Shown: in pieces, positions 1-12,900 of the stretch
Position numbering within the stretch: the stretch's first letter is position 1
Layout of the letters: the number at the start of each line of letters is the position of its first letter
NCBI GenBank assembly: GCA_029168955.1
Contig: JAPDOI010000063.1
Span: forward strand, 2,154,501-2,218,500
Length of the DNA: 64,000 nt
Reading direction: 5' to 3'
Origin: Aplectana chamaeleonis
Taxonomy: Eukaryota > Nematoda > Chromadorea > Rhabditida > Cosmocercidae
Made by a program: the position numbers and the translations under genes
Notes under the pieces: model-generated
What the model was told of the DNA's origin: nothing
The model's input: only the letters and a program-made list of their open reading frames with translations
Database searches by the model: none

Positions 1-2715
1 ACTGTGGGTGCGTGAATAACAAGTATGGTGAATGATTGACTCTGTGTTATACAACATAGGCATTCGTTCTGCCTAAAGAGAAAATTCATTTTCGCGGCAG
101 TACAGAGGTAATTTCGTTTAACATGCATAGTATTTTGCTATGGCCGACTTGTTCGTTTCTTGCTTCACTCAGAAAACCAAGAGAGGCTTCACATGCAACA
201 GTTCGGATAACGGGACAGTTCAAGTGACGATACACGTTCTGTGTGCGGATGTTGTCTCCGAAAAGAATCAAAGACAAACGCCGGAGCAAGAGAATCGTGC
301 GCAATTGTCGAAGTCGGGATTGCGTTATACTCTCAGCCGAGTGTTCTTTTTCTTCGCAGCCGCGGAGTTCTGGATGTCGCAGGTGAGGGAACTGAGCGAC
401 CGGAAATCGGAGCTTTTCACTGGCTTAGTGTGGATCTCTCTCAGACAGATGGATAAGTGCTTGGTATCGTGGCCGAGACTACAACAGTCCAGAGACGCTT
501 CTGCTCTGCCACTGTCGATTTGTTTACGTTTGACGAAAGCATTTTTGATCCACCGCAGCATAGGGGGGAGTGGGAGTAGTCTGATTTGCCTAGGACATGC
601 GAACTGCAGGTCGCTCCGCTATTGGGACAGGATTTGAACCCGAATTTCCTAGCTGATCCGGAACAAATTATGTGTGCTTCTCGCCGAAGAATCAGACGTT
701 TTTGCTTTGAGTTGTTAAATCTCGCGAATTAACTTCTGACGAAGCTTTCTAGAAGCGGCTCTCTCCGACAGAGTTCAGTGCTCTCCTAGATGCGTAGATG
801 GGTTACTACGCAGCTCAATATGCAGCTTCAGGGTTTAGAGTTGACAGTGATTAATCACAAATGAAATTTCAAATCTCTTTGCCTTGCTCACCCTTCAAAC
901 CTCCAAACGTTCGCTTGAGAGTGGCACAGACTGTGACGCTTTCAGTTACGCTGCAACTCGGGCTGTGCTGCTACCTTGATAATTTGATGGAAACGCGCAA
1001 GTCTCCAGGATATAGACTCAATAGATTTTGTTTAAGAACTCATTCGTAGCTCAAAGAATGCTGCGAGATCAAGAAAGCTATTGGATAAGCCTATAATGAA
1101 AGTAGAACCTTTAGGACCTGCCAAAAGCTCGGTTCCGAACAACGGTATTGAACGACGCGAAAGTGGGTTTTGGGCGATTTCCTTCGCTACCTTGAGGTTG
1201 TGGGAGTGGTCTTGCATATCAGTTTATAAAAAATTCCACGGAAATTCCAAGTCTTTCTTTCAAAAATACGAAAATCTAACTATTCACGGGGGTGTAGGTT
1301 ATCTCGTGTACGAAGTGAAGTGATGCATGTAACTCGTCTGAAAGTTTATCCTATGAGCTGAAACTTTGGTCACAAGCTGAAATTCTGCTATAGCAACATT
1401 ATAGACAGGAACGTATTCTACTTGTAGTGTTATGGAGCTAGTGTTGTTCCCTTTCCCCATTTTTTCCTATTACAGTATGTACGGAAATCGAATTCGAACT
1501 CCCCATTCCAAGTCGAGTGTTTCACAAAGAATCACAGAACAGTTGACTTAGTATGAGGTAGATTGGAACGTTCTCGGATAACGTTGGCAAAACGCAAACT
1601 ATCCTCCATTTCCCCGCCACTTGCAGGGTGGGGAATCACTATCATAGGAGTGGTGCGGTTTCGAAGATGATTTCTTCATTTTCATACTTGTTTTTTTTTT
1701 CGAAAAACACTCGTATCGCATCTACGATAGTGATAATATGACTGCGAGCAGCTTGGAAATGTAGAAAAAGTGAAACCTCCTTCATTTCGTAGCGCCTTGG
1801 AAACTTTCGCGACTAACTAGCTACATTTTTCTTGTTGTACTAGACATTATTCTTCAAATATCCGCTGTTTTGCTCGTATGATCGTAAAACCTGGGTTGGT
1901 GTTATCTCATTTGAAGCATAAGCCGCTTTTAGTGCTTTTACATGGCTGAGTGCTTTTACATGGCTTTTACAGGCTTTTACATGGCTGACAATAGAAGATT
2001 CGTTTCCAACAGGAACCCTCTACACATAAGGTGAACTGAAGCTACTGGGAGCTTGCCGTCTACGATTTTCAATTATCTCCCGCACTGCAAAGGTTGAGGC
2101 TTGGCCCCATAGGTGACCCCTCAATTTTCTAAGTCCAAAATTTTCAACCCCCCCCAAAAAAAAAATAATTTCCGAGTTCTCGGAAACTTCAAGAGAAAAC
2201 GTCCTCCCTGTTTACCGGCCGGACAATACCCATTTTACCCTGACCCCACGCATCAGTAAAACGTCTGTTTTATACAATAATGTTGCTTGAAGTAGATCGC
2301 AGGGATTTTTCGGAATCTTTGTGGCTTATAGTGATGAACGTATCTCTCTAGAGTCGGGGAGAACACTGTCCAACAACACACGCGAACCTCGCTAGCCGTT
2401 TTGCGATCTTCGGTGTGCGAGCTTAGACTTACATGAACTAACATCCCACGATTTCGATGACAAGGACAAATAGGTCTACCAGTCCGTCAGCTGTTATGGA
2501 TCAAGCACTCAGGGAAGAGCAAAGCAGGTAATCAAGCACTGGTGTTTTCCACGAATTGACTCCATCCATCTAAGCATTCAGACGTTGACATGGTCGATGA
2601 TGTTCCGACAGAGAGCACCATTCGAGCAGTGGGGTTATTTTGAGTTTATAGCACTACAAGGACAAGCTCATGTTTTGATTGTCTGGATGGCCCATCTATG
2701 CGCTGACATTAGCAA
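1..2715. repeat. Degraded third copy of the A-B intergenic block
   Basis: Positions 1-620 resemble 6430-7560 of the second block, and about 1760-2715 resembles 7700-8710. The first ~90 bases match the distal promoter of the A-type CAP gene, so the missing A-type gene would lie left of the window on the minus strand. About 1.1 kb (620-1760) has no counterpart in the other copies and I see no gene in it. Homology stops at a GACATTA site, which in the second block is where a TTAA-type MITE begins (8712). ORFs starting ATGGCCGAC near 140 are a repeated intergenic arm, not a recognisable gene. Based on by-eye matching. Confidence 0.6.
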
Positions 2716-3772
2716 GGCGGACGGCGTTAATGATTTCCTTCACCAAAGGACTGTAGTCTCAACACTGAGCTGAATAATAAGCCAAGAAACCACGGGACTA
2801 TCCCAGACGGGGGGGGGGGGGGGACCCACGATTTCCTCATACAAAAGAATGGAAAACCTGATAAAAGAGGCTTTATGCTGAAATCAATCATTGTTGTTGA
2901 TGAAATTCTATAGAAATACTTCGATTGATAGCGTTATAGATCGATGGTTCATTTCATTTCTAACTTGAATCGTGAGTGCCCCCCCCCTTCTAGGATAGTC
3001 CCGAAACCACATCGCCCTGGTGTTATCTGGGTATACATCTGGTGAATATTTTGAGATCTACTATCCCGTCCTGACAGTGGCGGTGAATCAAAATATTACC
3101 CAAAGGATACCGTGGAAGCATGCCTTTAGAGGGACACCTCTCTAGAAAAATCCCCAATGACACAGGTGTCCTTCACAGATTTGTGCCGGGATCGAGACGT
3201 AAAGGTTAACCCAAACTAGATCCCCTACCCACTTTTTCTGATTTTTTTTCAGTGTCAAGGTGTAGCGTAGCTTGCCCAATCTGAGCCGGTCATAGTAAAG
3301 CTTATCGGGCTTCTCATGTCAAAACCTCCTTGTCACTGTTACACTCTGCCATGACTGACCGCTTCGCTACTTGCTCCGCCCGGACTCATCAGAGTCCGGG
3401 CTAGGTTCTACTTTCGATAATGCCCTTTGATGTTAAACTTCACTTTTCTCTTTCCTAATCGGAAAACCTTTCGATCTCAGTTTTTGCATAATGAATTTGC
3501 GTGTGGTTATTCGATTGCTAGCTAGGACCTTCCGTTTCTTCTCTTATCTTTTTAATTGGGACTGTTTTTCCACATTAGCGTTTCCGAGTGCTCAGGTATA
3601 CATAGATAAATTTCAAGGCCAGATTTACTCTGAAATTGGATTCGATTCCTAGATTTCTATTCGAAATTCAAGAAAAATATTTCGAGTACAATCTCTGACG
3701 ATACTACTTCAAGTGATTTTTGGCCCCGAGACGCATTGAACAACAATTGGAGCCGCCTGACAGTTTGCCTAC
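2716..3772. other. Intergenic, no gene seen
   Basis: No coding exon is recognisable. There is a run of about a dozen G at 2811. The stretch around 3275-3410 (CTGAGCCGGTC, then CATGACTGACCGCTTCGCTACTTG) matches the left arm of the foldback repeat at 39270, so it is a dispersed repeat fragment. Confidence 0.5.
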
Positions 3773-3877
3773 CCTTCTTCCACACAACCTCAACTCGATG
3801 AATGACAGATGTGTAAACTGGGCCTCGTACCCTCGTGCAATCACGTTCAGGACCGAATATGGCCGACTTGGGTTTGC

Positions 3878-6288
3878 TCAAAGTCGTTTTTCAACGTAGT
3901 TGTTGCACTGGACCGCAGTTCTTTCAATTCCCGGTGGATGAGCGGAAAAGCTTTTGTTTTGGACACTGCCTCTAAGTAACATAATTCGCTCATCGTTCTC
4001 AAGTGGAAAACTTGAGAAGTAGCGAGAATGAGAATAATCGTTAGCGAGAATAGCGTTAGCGTTAATGAGAATACATTCAAAGAGCAGGAGCCCGCTGGAA
4101 AAATTACGTGCGAAAAATGGGGAGGGCACATTTGCGGCTGTAACATTCCGAATCTTCATTGAGAGAAAAACCACAAAACCCAAACCATTAACGCCGAATA
4201 CAGATCAATCAGAATCTCCGACGAGAAGGTGGCGTCTCAAGCATAGACCTAAAGAACGGTTGCATTCAAAGTTCTTACACAGTTCGGCGTTAAGAAAAAC
4301 CACAAGTCCTCCAACCTATCATTGTAATAGCAAAAAAATTCCGCATGTCTCAGATTATCATCTTGTGATGCTACATAATTGATGGCGCAACCAATATGGG
4401 TAAACATGTCGGTAACAATCTGAATTGATGCCACAAATTACTGCTTTGAAACAATACGGAAGAAAAGGTATGTAGGTGAACCTTATACATGAAGGCATTA
4501 TAGGACGACCATTTCTGCACTGCTTCCTCCATTATCTCGTCAAGACATCTTGTTCCGTTGTAGAGCCTGGTTTGAAAATCAATTGAAATCAAATAGGGAA
4601 AAAAGGCATCACGCAATATTACGTTTCGAAGTAGTTGACAGTCTGTTTGCCAACCGAAGAGCGTTTTCGCAGCTTATCACTGGCTTCGGACATCAACGTC
4701 TCTCCATACCTCTGAAATTGACTTGAACATGCGAAGAGATTCCATCACAGTAAATACAGGCTGGAAAGTCTGGTTTGAAGATTTGCGCACGGTTTCACAG
4801 AAAACGCTCATCATCAGAGCTCGACAAATGTGAATCCTTTATATCAACTCAATTTATTAAGCCTTAGGCTCCGTCCATAGCAGATGTCCTAGCGACAAGT
4901 GACCGTAATGTGACGCTGGGGGTTCGCTTCTTCAGCACTTGTTATTGGTTTGACTTCCCAGCGACCACTGCAGCCGGCCAGTTGTCCGACGCCTTGACAC
5001 TTTGACGATGGTCGTCTGCTATGGACGGAGCCTTATTCGAATCAAGAAAACATCAAATTCGGGGGTGGCTCTTGGGTAAGAAAACGCTGAATGGAACGGG
5101 GTCCTGAGACACCCTGTACTACTTGTTCTGAAGCGCCTTCAAACTACAGAATAGCTCACCAGCTGGCTTATCTTGTTTGACGGACCAAAACCGGAACCAT
5201 ATGTGGCGAGCGCAACATTGTGAAGTTCTGCCATTTTTTCTGTGACTTCTTCGTTTCGGTAGTAGAGTTCTTGTTCAAAAATTTTGAATACATCCACATC
5301 GCCTTGCAGAGTACTTCCGGGATTAGAGGCACCTAAGAGAGAAAGAGTCTGCTCTGAATTCACCCAATTAATTAGCTCAATCCGATCAGCTATGCTTTTT
5401 CCTGATCCAATGCCAATCGCGATCTGGCATCCATCCATTTTTCATTCGTCCATCCCATCAAAAAAATGCGAATTAAAGTGGCAAGTATCACGCCATTTAC
5501 CTCCCGTATTGATTAAGTGAGGTGAATACATCTGACAGTATGTCAGATCGCTCATGTGAAGAGTATGTATATTTAGTTCTAACTGAGGAATTCGTTCCGC
5601 TATCAGTGATGAGCTAGCGCTGAGTAGGGAGGCGCAAAGGCACAGTTGACGTGCATGGCGGAGAACCACTGCGTTCACTTCATCGCTTGAATGCTTTGCA
5701 TTTAGCTCGCTGTATTGCCCGGCATGCACGCTCTCCCACTCGTTCAGCGGTCATAGAGGCATTAGGCGTGACGGGCATGTCACATCCAAATTGCTAGTGT
5801 GCTGACAGGAGTATTCGTGGTTCGTTTTGACCGTTTTTCTTTCGATGCTGCTAAGTGCAGTAGAACTCAGACCTTTGAACCCTGGGAGAAAATTCAGAGA
5901 CTCTCCAACAGCTCAGGTACTCCCCGTTTTCCACAAGACGCCGTTCCGTCCAGAATGTTTCAACGCCGTGCCATTCCACGGCTGAAATTCCGGAGTGCTG
6001 TTGGGCACGAGCCGACGGGCTGCTAAGGGGTTCATGGACCAACGAACTTGTTGACTGCGAACACTGGGTACCCTTTCGTCTAGATATACCACTTTCGTCT
6101 CGATAAAACCAAAGTATGTGTCAAGTAGAGGTATCTCTTAACGTTTCAGACACTCACCAGCAGTAATTCCGCAGATCTGCACGCACACAATCTGAAATAA
6201 GTTATCACAAGTGGCACATAGCGTGAACAACAGCTCACTCCACACCTACCGTAAGCAGGAAAACGGCAGAAAAGGCCATTTCGGACAT
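3878..6288 (-). CDS. A-type secreted CAP-like protein, six exons, ~179 aa
   Basis: Exons 6288-6250, 6191-6158, 5332-5160, 4711-4623, 4566-4482 and 3997-3878 all have GT/AG boundaries and compatible phases. The product starts MSEMAFSAVFLLT, a signal peptide. Exons 1, 2, 4 and 5 match the C/D genes in position, phase and nearly in length (39, 34 against 31-34, 89 and 85 nt). CAP resemblance is moderate: YGSGFGPSNKIS in exon 3, RYGETLMSEAS as helix 2, NYF, and EEAVQKWSS as the W-containing helix. Exon 6 (VQCNNYVEK) parallels the CLYKKK strand of the other genes but reads to a TGA, and I find no Cys-rich last exon. The protein could be a naturally shortened CAP or a decaying gene. Known: CAP proteins of strongylids are secreted at host entry. 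Inferred: this is a divergent member transcribed away from the B gene. Confidence 0.6.
4867..5032. mobile_element. 166 bp MITE, TTA target duplication (PIF/Harbinger-like)
   Basis: Terminal inverted repeats GGCTCCGTCCATAGCAGA and TCTGCTATGGACGGAGCC are flanked by TTA on both sides (4864-4866 and 5033-5035). It lies in intron 3 of the A-type gene. There is no coding capacity, so it is non-autonomous. A 3-bp TTA duplication is typical of the PIF/Harbinger superfamily; the assignment is an inference. Confidence 0.75.
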
Positions 6289-6450
6289 GCTCCGTAGGAA
6301 ACCGCCGGCCCTTTTATGCCAACCGCTCCCTGCGAGCACTTTCAGTGGCCCACCTGGCTGTCTGGAAATCGAAGCTCGGCCATGCTCAAAGTGAGGTAGA
6401 CAGATGTCTCGCCATGCACTTGGATTGTACTTGCACTGACATGGGCTGGG
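6289..6450 (-). promoter_or_regulatory. Promoter of the A-type gene
   Basis: Read on the minus strand: an ATAAAAGG TATA box (6317 downward) begins 29 bp before the ATG. Upstream are CCAGACAGCCA (about 6355-6365) and AGCCCATGTCAG (about 6437-6448). The same three boxes in the same order precede the B, A', B', C and D genes. No TTTCAG splice acceptor lies between the TATA box and the ATG. Confidence 0.7.
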
Positions 6451-9400
6451 TAAATAACAACTATGGCTAATGGCGGACTGTCTGTGAATCAACATAGCCA
6501 TTCGTTCTGTCTCAAAAAAACCCCTTTGAGAAAATACAGCGTTGAGATCGTCGTTCACGATGGATTGAGTTTTCCTTATATAATGAGATCTGTAGTACCC
6601 TATATAACACCTACTTAAAAAACCGCAAAAAAAGTCACTGAAAACCTTTTTTACAGAAAATATCTGAATCGAATTTTGAGAGAAGAAGGGTCGATCGTTA
6701 GAGATCGCTGCTTTGACCAACAATCTCACAATAAAATAAGGTTCATCTTTCTTCTAAATGATTTGTGGAAAGGTTAACCGTTCTGTGTAGAAAAGTCATT
6801 CTTTACGTAATGGTTCAGTATACTCAATCAACTTCCCATCAGTTGTACTGTATCAGTTGTTGATCAGTTCTTATATTATGGATGACAGCAAGTTGTGTCA
6901 GATGACTGACGGACGGCCGGCCTCTTTTGACGTTGGGTTGAGGCATTCAACCACATTTATGTATCTTCAGAATGAGACGTTTTTAATCAGACAAACTGCC
7001 CCTATTCTCTTTAGTGAGCCCAGAAAATCATTCGAACCGGAAAAACTATGAGTGGTTTTTATGCGAACGATTCTTTCAATTTTGATCAACTTGCAAAATA
7101 ATTTTCTATGGCTGACCCCTTTGCTGCTTGTTACGCCCTGACTCATATGACCGGGGAATGCTTTACATACAACAGCCTCGAAAAAAAAACTCAAGTGATA
7201 ATACCCGTTCAGGTTTCGAGATTGTTTCCGAAGAGGCTCGAAGACAAATGCCAGAGCAGGGAATTCTCTCGCAGTTGTTTGATTTTGAGATGTTTATGCA
7301 CTCAGATGAGGGTATATCTTCTTTGTAGCCACGAAGCTGGAGATGTCACTGGTGAAGAAAATGCCAGCGCAAAGATTGGATTCCTTCACTGGCCCCCAGT
7401 GGCTAGCGTTGTGGAAATCTTTAGGACAAATGGGAAAGTGCGCGGTCTCATGGCCGAGACTAATATAGCCCTACCATAGGTTGAGAAAGACTAACATACT
7501 CCTACCATAAGTCGAGAGCGCTTCTGCTTGTCCACTCTCGATTTGCTCACGTTTTACATATGCATTGTTACACGATTTTTAAATATTTTTTGCCGCAACT
7601 GCAGTTCAACGTCGCAGTGCCCGTTGTGGTATGTTTACACAAGGTGCTGAGTTGATCGCAAAACGCTTGGCTCCGGGCAAGATTGAACCAGCATACTCCC
7701 TTTCCGGGGGACTGCATGAAGAACCTTCATTCTATAGTGCATTGGAAGCTTTCGAGGCTGACCTGCTACAGTTTTCTTGTTTTACTCGGCACTATTCGTC
7801 AGAACATCGTTCTCGTTACATCGTCACACCAGAGATAGTGTTTCCCTTTTGAAGCATGAGCAACTTGTAGGGCTTCCAGGGTGAGTTCTGCAGCAGAAAG
7901 CTTTGATACCGACGGTAAAGCTCTGCACAGTGGATGAACTGATGCTCCCGAGAGCTTGCCTTCAACGGGTTTTCAACTCAGTCTCGCATAGCGAAGGTCA
8001 AGGCTAGGTCTCATTGGTGAAAAAGAATATGAAAAACGGAAAAAAATCTGAAGTTGTTTGGTATTTCAGATTGTCAGAAACTTTCCTCCATGGTAAACAT
8101 CCCCTCGTTTTGTTATTTGTGCTCCGGAAATTTAGAGTCTCCACCCCTTCCCAAACCATTTCACAATTTTCAAAAACTTTCACGTCCTCCCTGTTTTCTA
8201 GGCGAAGAACACCCGCCTGATCCTCACCCCCCGCATCAGGAAGATGTCTGTTTCATCTGAAAATGTCGTTTGGAGTAAATTGCAGTGATTTTGCGGAATC
8301 TTTTTGGCGTATAGTGTTTACTGATAGACATAGACGTATCTCTCCGGAGTCGGGGAGAGTAGTGTTCAACAACATACACGAACCTCGCCAGCCGTTTTGT
8401 GATCACTCGTGTGTGAGCTTAGACTCATATGAGCTAACATCCCACGACTTCGATGGCAAGGAAAAATAAGCCTATCAGTCTGTCTGTTCTTATGCATCAA
8501 GCACTCAATGAACACCAAAACAGGTAATCAAGCACTGGTGTTTTCCACAAATAGACTCCATCCATCTGTGCACCCAGACGATGAGATGGTCGATGATGTC
8601 CTGAGAGAGAGAGTACCATTCAAGCAGTTGATATAATCTGAAATCCAAAGCACTGCAAGGACGAGCTCATGTTGTGATTCTCTGGATGGCGCATCTATCC
8701 GCCGACATTAGAGGCACAGTCCAAGCTCAGGGACGGAATCTGAGATTTCCACATGCATTTGAAGTAGACCCACTTCATATAGCGCCTGCCAAGTGCGAGG
8801 TCGGGCGCCTACACCAATTTCAGGTAGGCTTGCATACTCCGGTTGAAAATAACGGAAACTACCAGCCTCGAAAACTCAATCACCAAACTTCCGCAGTGCA
8901 ATTTTTGAGGGACCATAAGTCCGTTCCAAGGGGATCTGTAAAGATTCCAGAGACATCATTGAAATCAGTGTAGGACCATTTTCAAAATAGATAGAAAAGC
9001 AGAGAAACGATTTTGAGGTTAGATAGTGTCTTAAAAAGCCTGAACTCTTCTGCTTTCGGAAGGGGAGGGAAACCCCAGGTTGGTGTGAAGTTTCTGTTGG
9101 TGATAAATTGAGCGCGGACCAGTTCTTCGGCAACGGTGAAGGAACTTTGTCAAAAGCAGTTCAGCAGCTGCATTTTGATGTCTTTGAACAATCATCTTGT
9201 AGAGCCTCTGAATCTTGTCAGAAAAAGAGCCCTTAGAGACGCGTTCAAATCCGAGGTTTGAATCGAAAGAAAAATCAGATTTTTTCAGCTCGCGCTCGCT
9301 TAGCAGTGATCATCTCATAGGTATGCGAATCGACAACGCCAGCACTGAAACATCCCCGGACTGCAATGGCCTCACGTTCGATACCACGCACTTGCATATT

Positions 9401-9809
9401 TGTCCGAGAAAGACAAAAAACTCTAACTTCAGTAGGTCTGCAATCAAATCCGATCTTCGGTGGCCCAGCTTCTCCACCTATGACACGACCCTCTCCGTGG
9501 CTGCAAAAAAAAGAAGAACATCAAGGGCATGGCGCGAATCCGACTTCAAACAATTTTGAAGGAATCCCTAGCTCTGGCGTTTGTCTTTGAGTCTTTTCGA
9601 AGACAGCATTCGCCCTCAAAACGGGTATTAACGCCTAAATTGTGTATTGTCGGGACTGTTGTATGCGATATATGGATCAACATCGCAGATGTCAGACATA
9701 GCAAACTAAAAGGCAAGGTAATCAGAATTGCCTTTGTATCCTTTCGAAAAGACGAACGATGACTATGCTGTACCTCGCCGACAGTCAATCAGTTACCGTA
9801 AATGTTATG
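6451..9809. other. Shared A-B intergenic region with a large inverted repeat
   Basis: No gene is recognised with confidence. A segment starting ATGGCTGAC near 7107 and running to about 7560 reappears inverted and diverged at about 9640-9180 (ATGTCAGAC, then a CGAAAAGACTCAAAGACAAACGCCAGAG-type stretch). The same segment occurs in copy 1 (140-550) and copy 3 (25615-26050 and 28230-27850). Each copy holds a different set of short open frames with stops and shifts, so I treat it as a repeat rather than a gene. The longest frame (7108-7479, 123 aa) is not maintained in copy 3. Confidence 0.5.
8712..9030. mobile_element. TTAA-type MITE, short copy
   Basis: It starts AGGCACAGTCC after TTAG and ends TAGTGTC before TTAA (9031-9034). 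It carries the internal motifs of the other members (CATAAGTCCGTTC, GAGACATCATTG, CATTTTCAAAATAG). It belongs to the family at 14871, 15719 and 42076; one flanking TTAA is mutated to TTAG. Copy 3 of the block has the same insertion at 27213. Confidence 0.6.
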
Positions 9810-9975
9810 AAAGCAGCCCGTGTCAGTGGAAGTACAATCCAAGTGTTTGGTGAGACATCAATGTTTATTGTAATATTACCATGACCGATCTTGGATTCCC
9901 AGACAGCCAGGTGACCAAGTAAACGTGCTCGAATAGAAATACCGGAATAAAAGGGCCTGCGATTACCCACAGAGC
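9810..9975 (+). promoter_or_regulatory. Promoter of the B-type gene
   Basis: AGCCCGTGTCAG (9815-9826), then CCAGACAGCCAGGT (about 9899-9912), then ATAAAAGG (9947-9954), whose first base is 29 bp before the ATG at 9976. About 170 bp are alignable to the divergent A promoter read in the other direction, including AGTACAATCCAAGTG, so the two promoters descend from one sequence by inverted duplication. Confidence 0.7.
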
Positions 9976-12900
9976 ATGTTCGAAATGGCTTCTTCTGTCA
10001 TTTTCCTGTTTGCGGTAGGTGTCTATCTACTTCTCACTCTATGTGCCTTGAGAGGTAACTGATTTCAGGTGCTGTGTGCGCAGTTTGTCAGAACCGCGGC
10101 TGGTGAGTGTTTGACGTTTTTAGAGAAATCCCGACTGACACGCAGTCCGGGTAGATTTTTTTGAAAGGGCGTCAGAGGGGAACAAATTGAGTGCTGCCGT
10201 GAGGACAAATTAGGGCAAGTTGCGCTACAATACCAATGTTGATGCCAAAGGTGTCCTGTCGCCGAGGCAGTGTGTCTTTTGAGGTGGCTATAGTAGGTAA
10301 ATTTCAAAGCCACTAACGACAGCTTGTCTCTCCGGTAGGACTCGTTATTCAGATAACCAATTTCTTAGCTATGACAATGATTTCGTAAAACTTTATATGA
10401 TCGATTTACTGACATACCCAACACTCGACAACAACATCCGTGGCTCCACGTTTCACACACTCTGTGCCAGAGCGCAATCCCTATGGTGATAGCCGCGTGC
10501 GTACGCTGCACTATCCCTCTCCCATTTTTTTGCCGTATCTTCCTCTTCCTTCTTCAAGGCCAGCTATAGATCAAAAAAACTTCTCTCAGAAACGTAGCAA
10601 GCTTGGGCTTTCCTGTGAGCACCGCGGGTTGAATGAGGGAAAACCGCTGCAAATATTTCAAATTTTGATTTTTTGAACACCTTTTAGCTATTTCTGTAGC
10701 TGAATTTCCGGTTTCTGAGTAAGAAGTTATCCTTCAAATCATATTCGATTAGTCTTGGAACGCTCCACTATCATCATTTCGATGTTTGGCCCCTGGCCTG
10801 ATTTCTGCTGCTCCCCTCCTTATTTCAGGTGACTGTTTCTACGAAAAGGAAGAGTTTCGAAAGCTTTAACCCTGGTACTGCCCATATCTGGCCAACAGCT
10901 GCATGTCAAGCGCAGAAACAGAAAAAAATTCGCTCCCATTGGCGGGCCATAATAGAAAAAACCACTGGCGATATTTCGTGCGATCCAAGCGGTCAGCCCA
11001 AATCAGGCCACGGGTGAGTGGGTCAAGATGATGAGTGCCCTGTTAAGATGTGTTTTCAGAGATTGGTAAGACAGAAGATCCTTAGAGAAACGATGCTTGT
11101 GCACTTGACTAATCGAAATTTCAAAAAAATTTGATATGCTTATACTGAAGTATTCGAATTTTTAGTATGATTTGGAAGTGTTTCGGCTATATTCGGATTT
11201 TGAATGCTATTCGAAAACCAAAGTTCCGGACTTTCAAATGATTCAGAATTTGGAAAACCATCCTAGTACTTCTCTAATGATACAATGCGGTCCGAAATAT
11301 TTTATATACTGACGGGAATATGAGCTACTTTTGTTTTTCAGGTGATCTCCCATTCGGCAATGAAGCGGATGCACTCAGATCGAGATTCGAAGTGCTTCAC
11401 AACAAGATGCGAATTTTGGTAGCCAATGGTGAATTGACCTCAGGGAACAAGACCTATGGTCCCACGTCGGATATGTTTAAAGTGGTAAGTTTCCGGTGAT
11501 CAGAGCACTAGAACCATGCGGGCAGAAGCTTGTTAAAACACATTAAATTCAACTATTCAGGCAAACACAAAAGTCTAACGGAAAAATAGAAGTGGAAGAG
11601 TATTGTGGAAAATCCTTGTTTATTTCCCTCAGGTCTGACATCATAAGAACGTCTGTTTCGGGGAATCTAGCCGACAAAGTTCCTGCAGACCATATGACCG
11701 GGGATGGGAACTCTTTACACACACAGGGAGGAAATGTCCCGTTCTCGCAGTTCGACGTGTCAGAGTGATGGTCGTAATGTTTTGCAGACGCATGGGAGAC
11801 GGGAGAAAAGCCGTGTTCCGTCCAATTACGCACGCCGCTCAACCCCCGTTTCCCCACCTCTATTGCGGCAGGAATAGATTACGACCATCATCCGATACGT
11901 CACGCTACTCAATTCAAGCGAAGTGGTTCCGAGTGGAATTGTAACAACGGAAGGCTAGACAATTCCTCCCTTTGATTTTCGTAAGCAATCCCAGAATTCG
12001 TTAGAAAATTAATAGGCATTCACATCGCGCTCCAACCTAATTAAAACATCAGGAATGATACCTATTTCTCTGTTGATTGTCCGATGTGAGTGGTGCAAAA
12101 CAGTCATAGCCTTCAATAATTATTATTTCTAATGGTACTGCTTCGCCGTTCTGGAACCCCGACAACATGACCCCAAGCGGAAGTTGTTCAAGATTGGGCG
12201 CAGCATTTATGCGACTTCGTGTCGGTCGCACGACTTCATGATAGGCTCACTGAACCGGTTCCTTCACTGATCCGTCCCAGCAAAGATTTTCACAGAGGGC
12301 ACTATCAGAGGTGAGAATAGGTGCCTGCAGACCACAACTGCGCTCCGTCAGAAACTGCATCAGATGAGTGGACTGTTGAAGGCGCCGTCCCCCGATTTTT
12401 AGTCACAGATTCGAGATATGGGATTTCTATAAAGTTGTGCTGGCACCCGTCAGTGGGTGAAATCCTCACCTGGGTGCTGATTTCCTTCAACCTTCACCCC
12501 TTATGAGAACAAGCTCGAAAAGGCTCACGCGCTCAACTCGCGACTCTGGAAAAAGAACAACTATTGCAAACTTGGTGCAGTTCCCCGTGTTGTTGTCATG
12601 GGGCAGATCTCATATAACATCATATAGCGCAGAGCGGCAAATTTGGAGCAGAAGAGCTCTCGTTTTCCATGGCTTACAATATTGATGTTTTTCCCGAGAA
12701 AATAGGACAAAAATCGACAAACACACACTCTCGAATGTTAGGATTTCATTCATATTTTTGATTATGTATATATAGGTTTGCCTTAACATTGCTCATTTTC
12801 GAAGCCTATATTTTCAACGACGAAAGATAAACGATTGACAACCAACGAGGGTTTTGGCCGGTTTGTATGACTAACGACTGACAAATTACAAAATCTCTAT

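Noticed and set aside
6235..6729. 164 aa minus-strand frame upstream of and across exon 1 of the A gene
   Set aside because: Only the last 13 codons (signal peptide) are exon; the rest is promoter and TATA region that happens to be open.
12296..12315. A 15-nt micro-exon (AG|AGGGCACTATCAGAG|GTGAG) in B intron 3
   Set aside because: It lies inside the hAT-like insert, is not needed for the CAP alignment and is probably chance.
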